Below are positions 6,061-6,324 of a stretch of DNA of 6,324 bases, in pieces (the stretch's first letter is position 1; each line of letters begins with the position of its first letter). The stretch lies in contig JBJXFD010000033.1 of NCBI GenBank assembly GCA_046153985.1, positions 1 through 6,324 on the forward strand, given 5' to 3'. Position numbers and translations under genes: made by a program. The notes beneath the pieces are model-generated. The model did not search any database. It was not told the DNA's origin and saw nothing but the letters and a program-made list of their open reading frames with translations. This DNA is from JABWAJ01 sp046153985. GTDB lineage: Bacteria; Bacteroidota; Bacteroidia; Chitinophagales; Saprospiraceae.

Positions 6061-6324
6061 ATGAAAGCCCTTTTCAAATTTAGTTACCTTCTTTTGTCAT
6101 GCATGTATTTGCTCTTCACGAGTTGTGCAAGTGACATCAGCGTTCAAAGCATCGAAGTAACACAGGCCATCCAAGACGGAGGGCATACTGCGACGCTTAT
6201 TGCTCAACGAAGCACTGCCGTACGCGTGACGGTCAACACAAACGGCGCAAACGTCAATGGCATCACTGGAGTTTTGCGGGTATTTGCTGGCGGTGCCGAA
6301 GTGACGCCGGCTGGAGGGGTTGCC
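6061..6324 (+). CDS. Start of a lipoprotein with an EVTQAIQ-type extracellular domain, 3' end outside window
   Basis: The first 88 codons of a gene that stays open to the right edge. The N-terminus has two positive residues, a hydrophobic core (YLLLSCMYLLFTSC) and a lipobox-like FTSC with C22, so a lipid-anchored envelope protein is likely; C14 after LLLS is a less likely alternative. The mature part begins ISVQSIEVTQAIQDGGHTA, then LIAQRSTAVRVTVNT and VNGITGVLRVFAGG. The pattern 'EVTQAIQ ... R.TAVRV ... G.L.V' recurs at the head of large secreted bacterial proteins, often before adhesive or peptidase-like domains. This is recognition by pattern only and the full-length product is unknown. 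It starts 34 bases after the previous stop, with an A-rich leader (AAAGAAC) instead of a clear Shine-Dalgarno, so co-transcription with the preceding gene is likely. Confidence 0.8.
   Translation, partial: MKALFKFSYLLLSCMYLLFTSCASDISVQSIEVTQAIQDGGHTATLIAQRSTAVRVTVNTNGANVNGITGVLRVFAGGAEVTPAGGVA

Overview
The window looks like chromosomal accessory DNA from a member of the Bacteroidota, possibly a Saprospiria-type marine or freshwater relative. The support is indirect: starts have weak or no Shine-Dalgarno sequences and A/T-rich leaders, base composition is moderate, two small envelope proteins stand in tandem, and the protein families are ones common in that phylum. No RNA gene, CRISPR array, insertion sequence or integrase is visible. 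All recognisable genes are on the + strand and spacing is tight throughout.

Layout: (1) The 3' portion of a vanadium-dependent haloperoxidase/PAP2-type gene, whose start lies before the window. (2) A ParA/Soj-type P-loop ATPase whose ATG shares one base with the preceding stop codon. (3) A 647-residue DUF4157 (eCIS core domain) protein that starts inside the parA stop (ATGA overlap). It has a disordered leader with five tandem 15-residue repeats, the DUF4157 HELTH motif, a peptidoglycan-binding-like segment and a C-terminal domain with a second zincin motif, HEARH. (4) After 25 bases, an AAA+ ATPase of the Afp15/PVC15-like family found in extracellular contractile injection system (eCIS) clusters. 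(5) After 73 bases, a small unrecognised exported protein. (6) The start of a lipoprotein that runs off the right edge.

The core reading is an effector module of a contractile injection system: a DUF4157-led putative metallopeptidase toxin next to the AAA+ ATPase type implicated in effector loading or particle assembly. It is translationally coupled to an orphan ParA that might position or segregate the particles, with a haloperoxidase-like enzyme upstream. No sheath, tube, baseplate or spike gene lies in the window, so the eCIS link rests on family identity and adjacency, not on seeing the particle genes.

An A/T-rich block from about 3180 to 4385 covers the toxin C-terminus and the first ~80 codons of the ATPase, while both flanks are much richer in G+C. 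This suggests that the effector tip and the ATPase N-terminus are a replaced or faster-evolving cassette inside a conserved frame. The two end genes may belong to the same locus or to the next one; the sequence does not decide.
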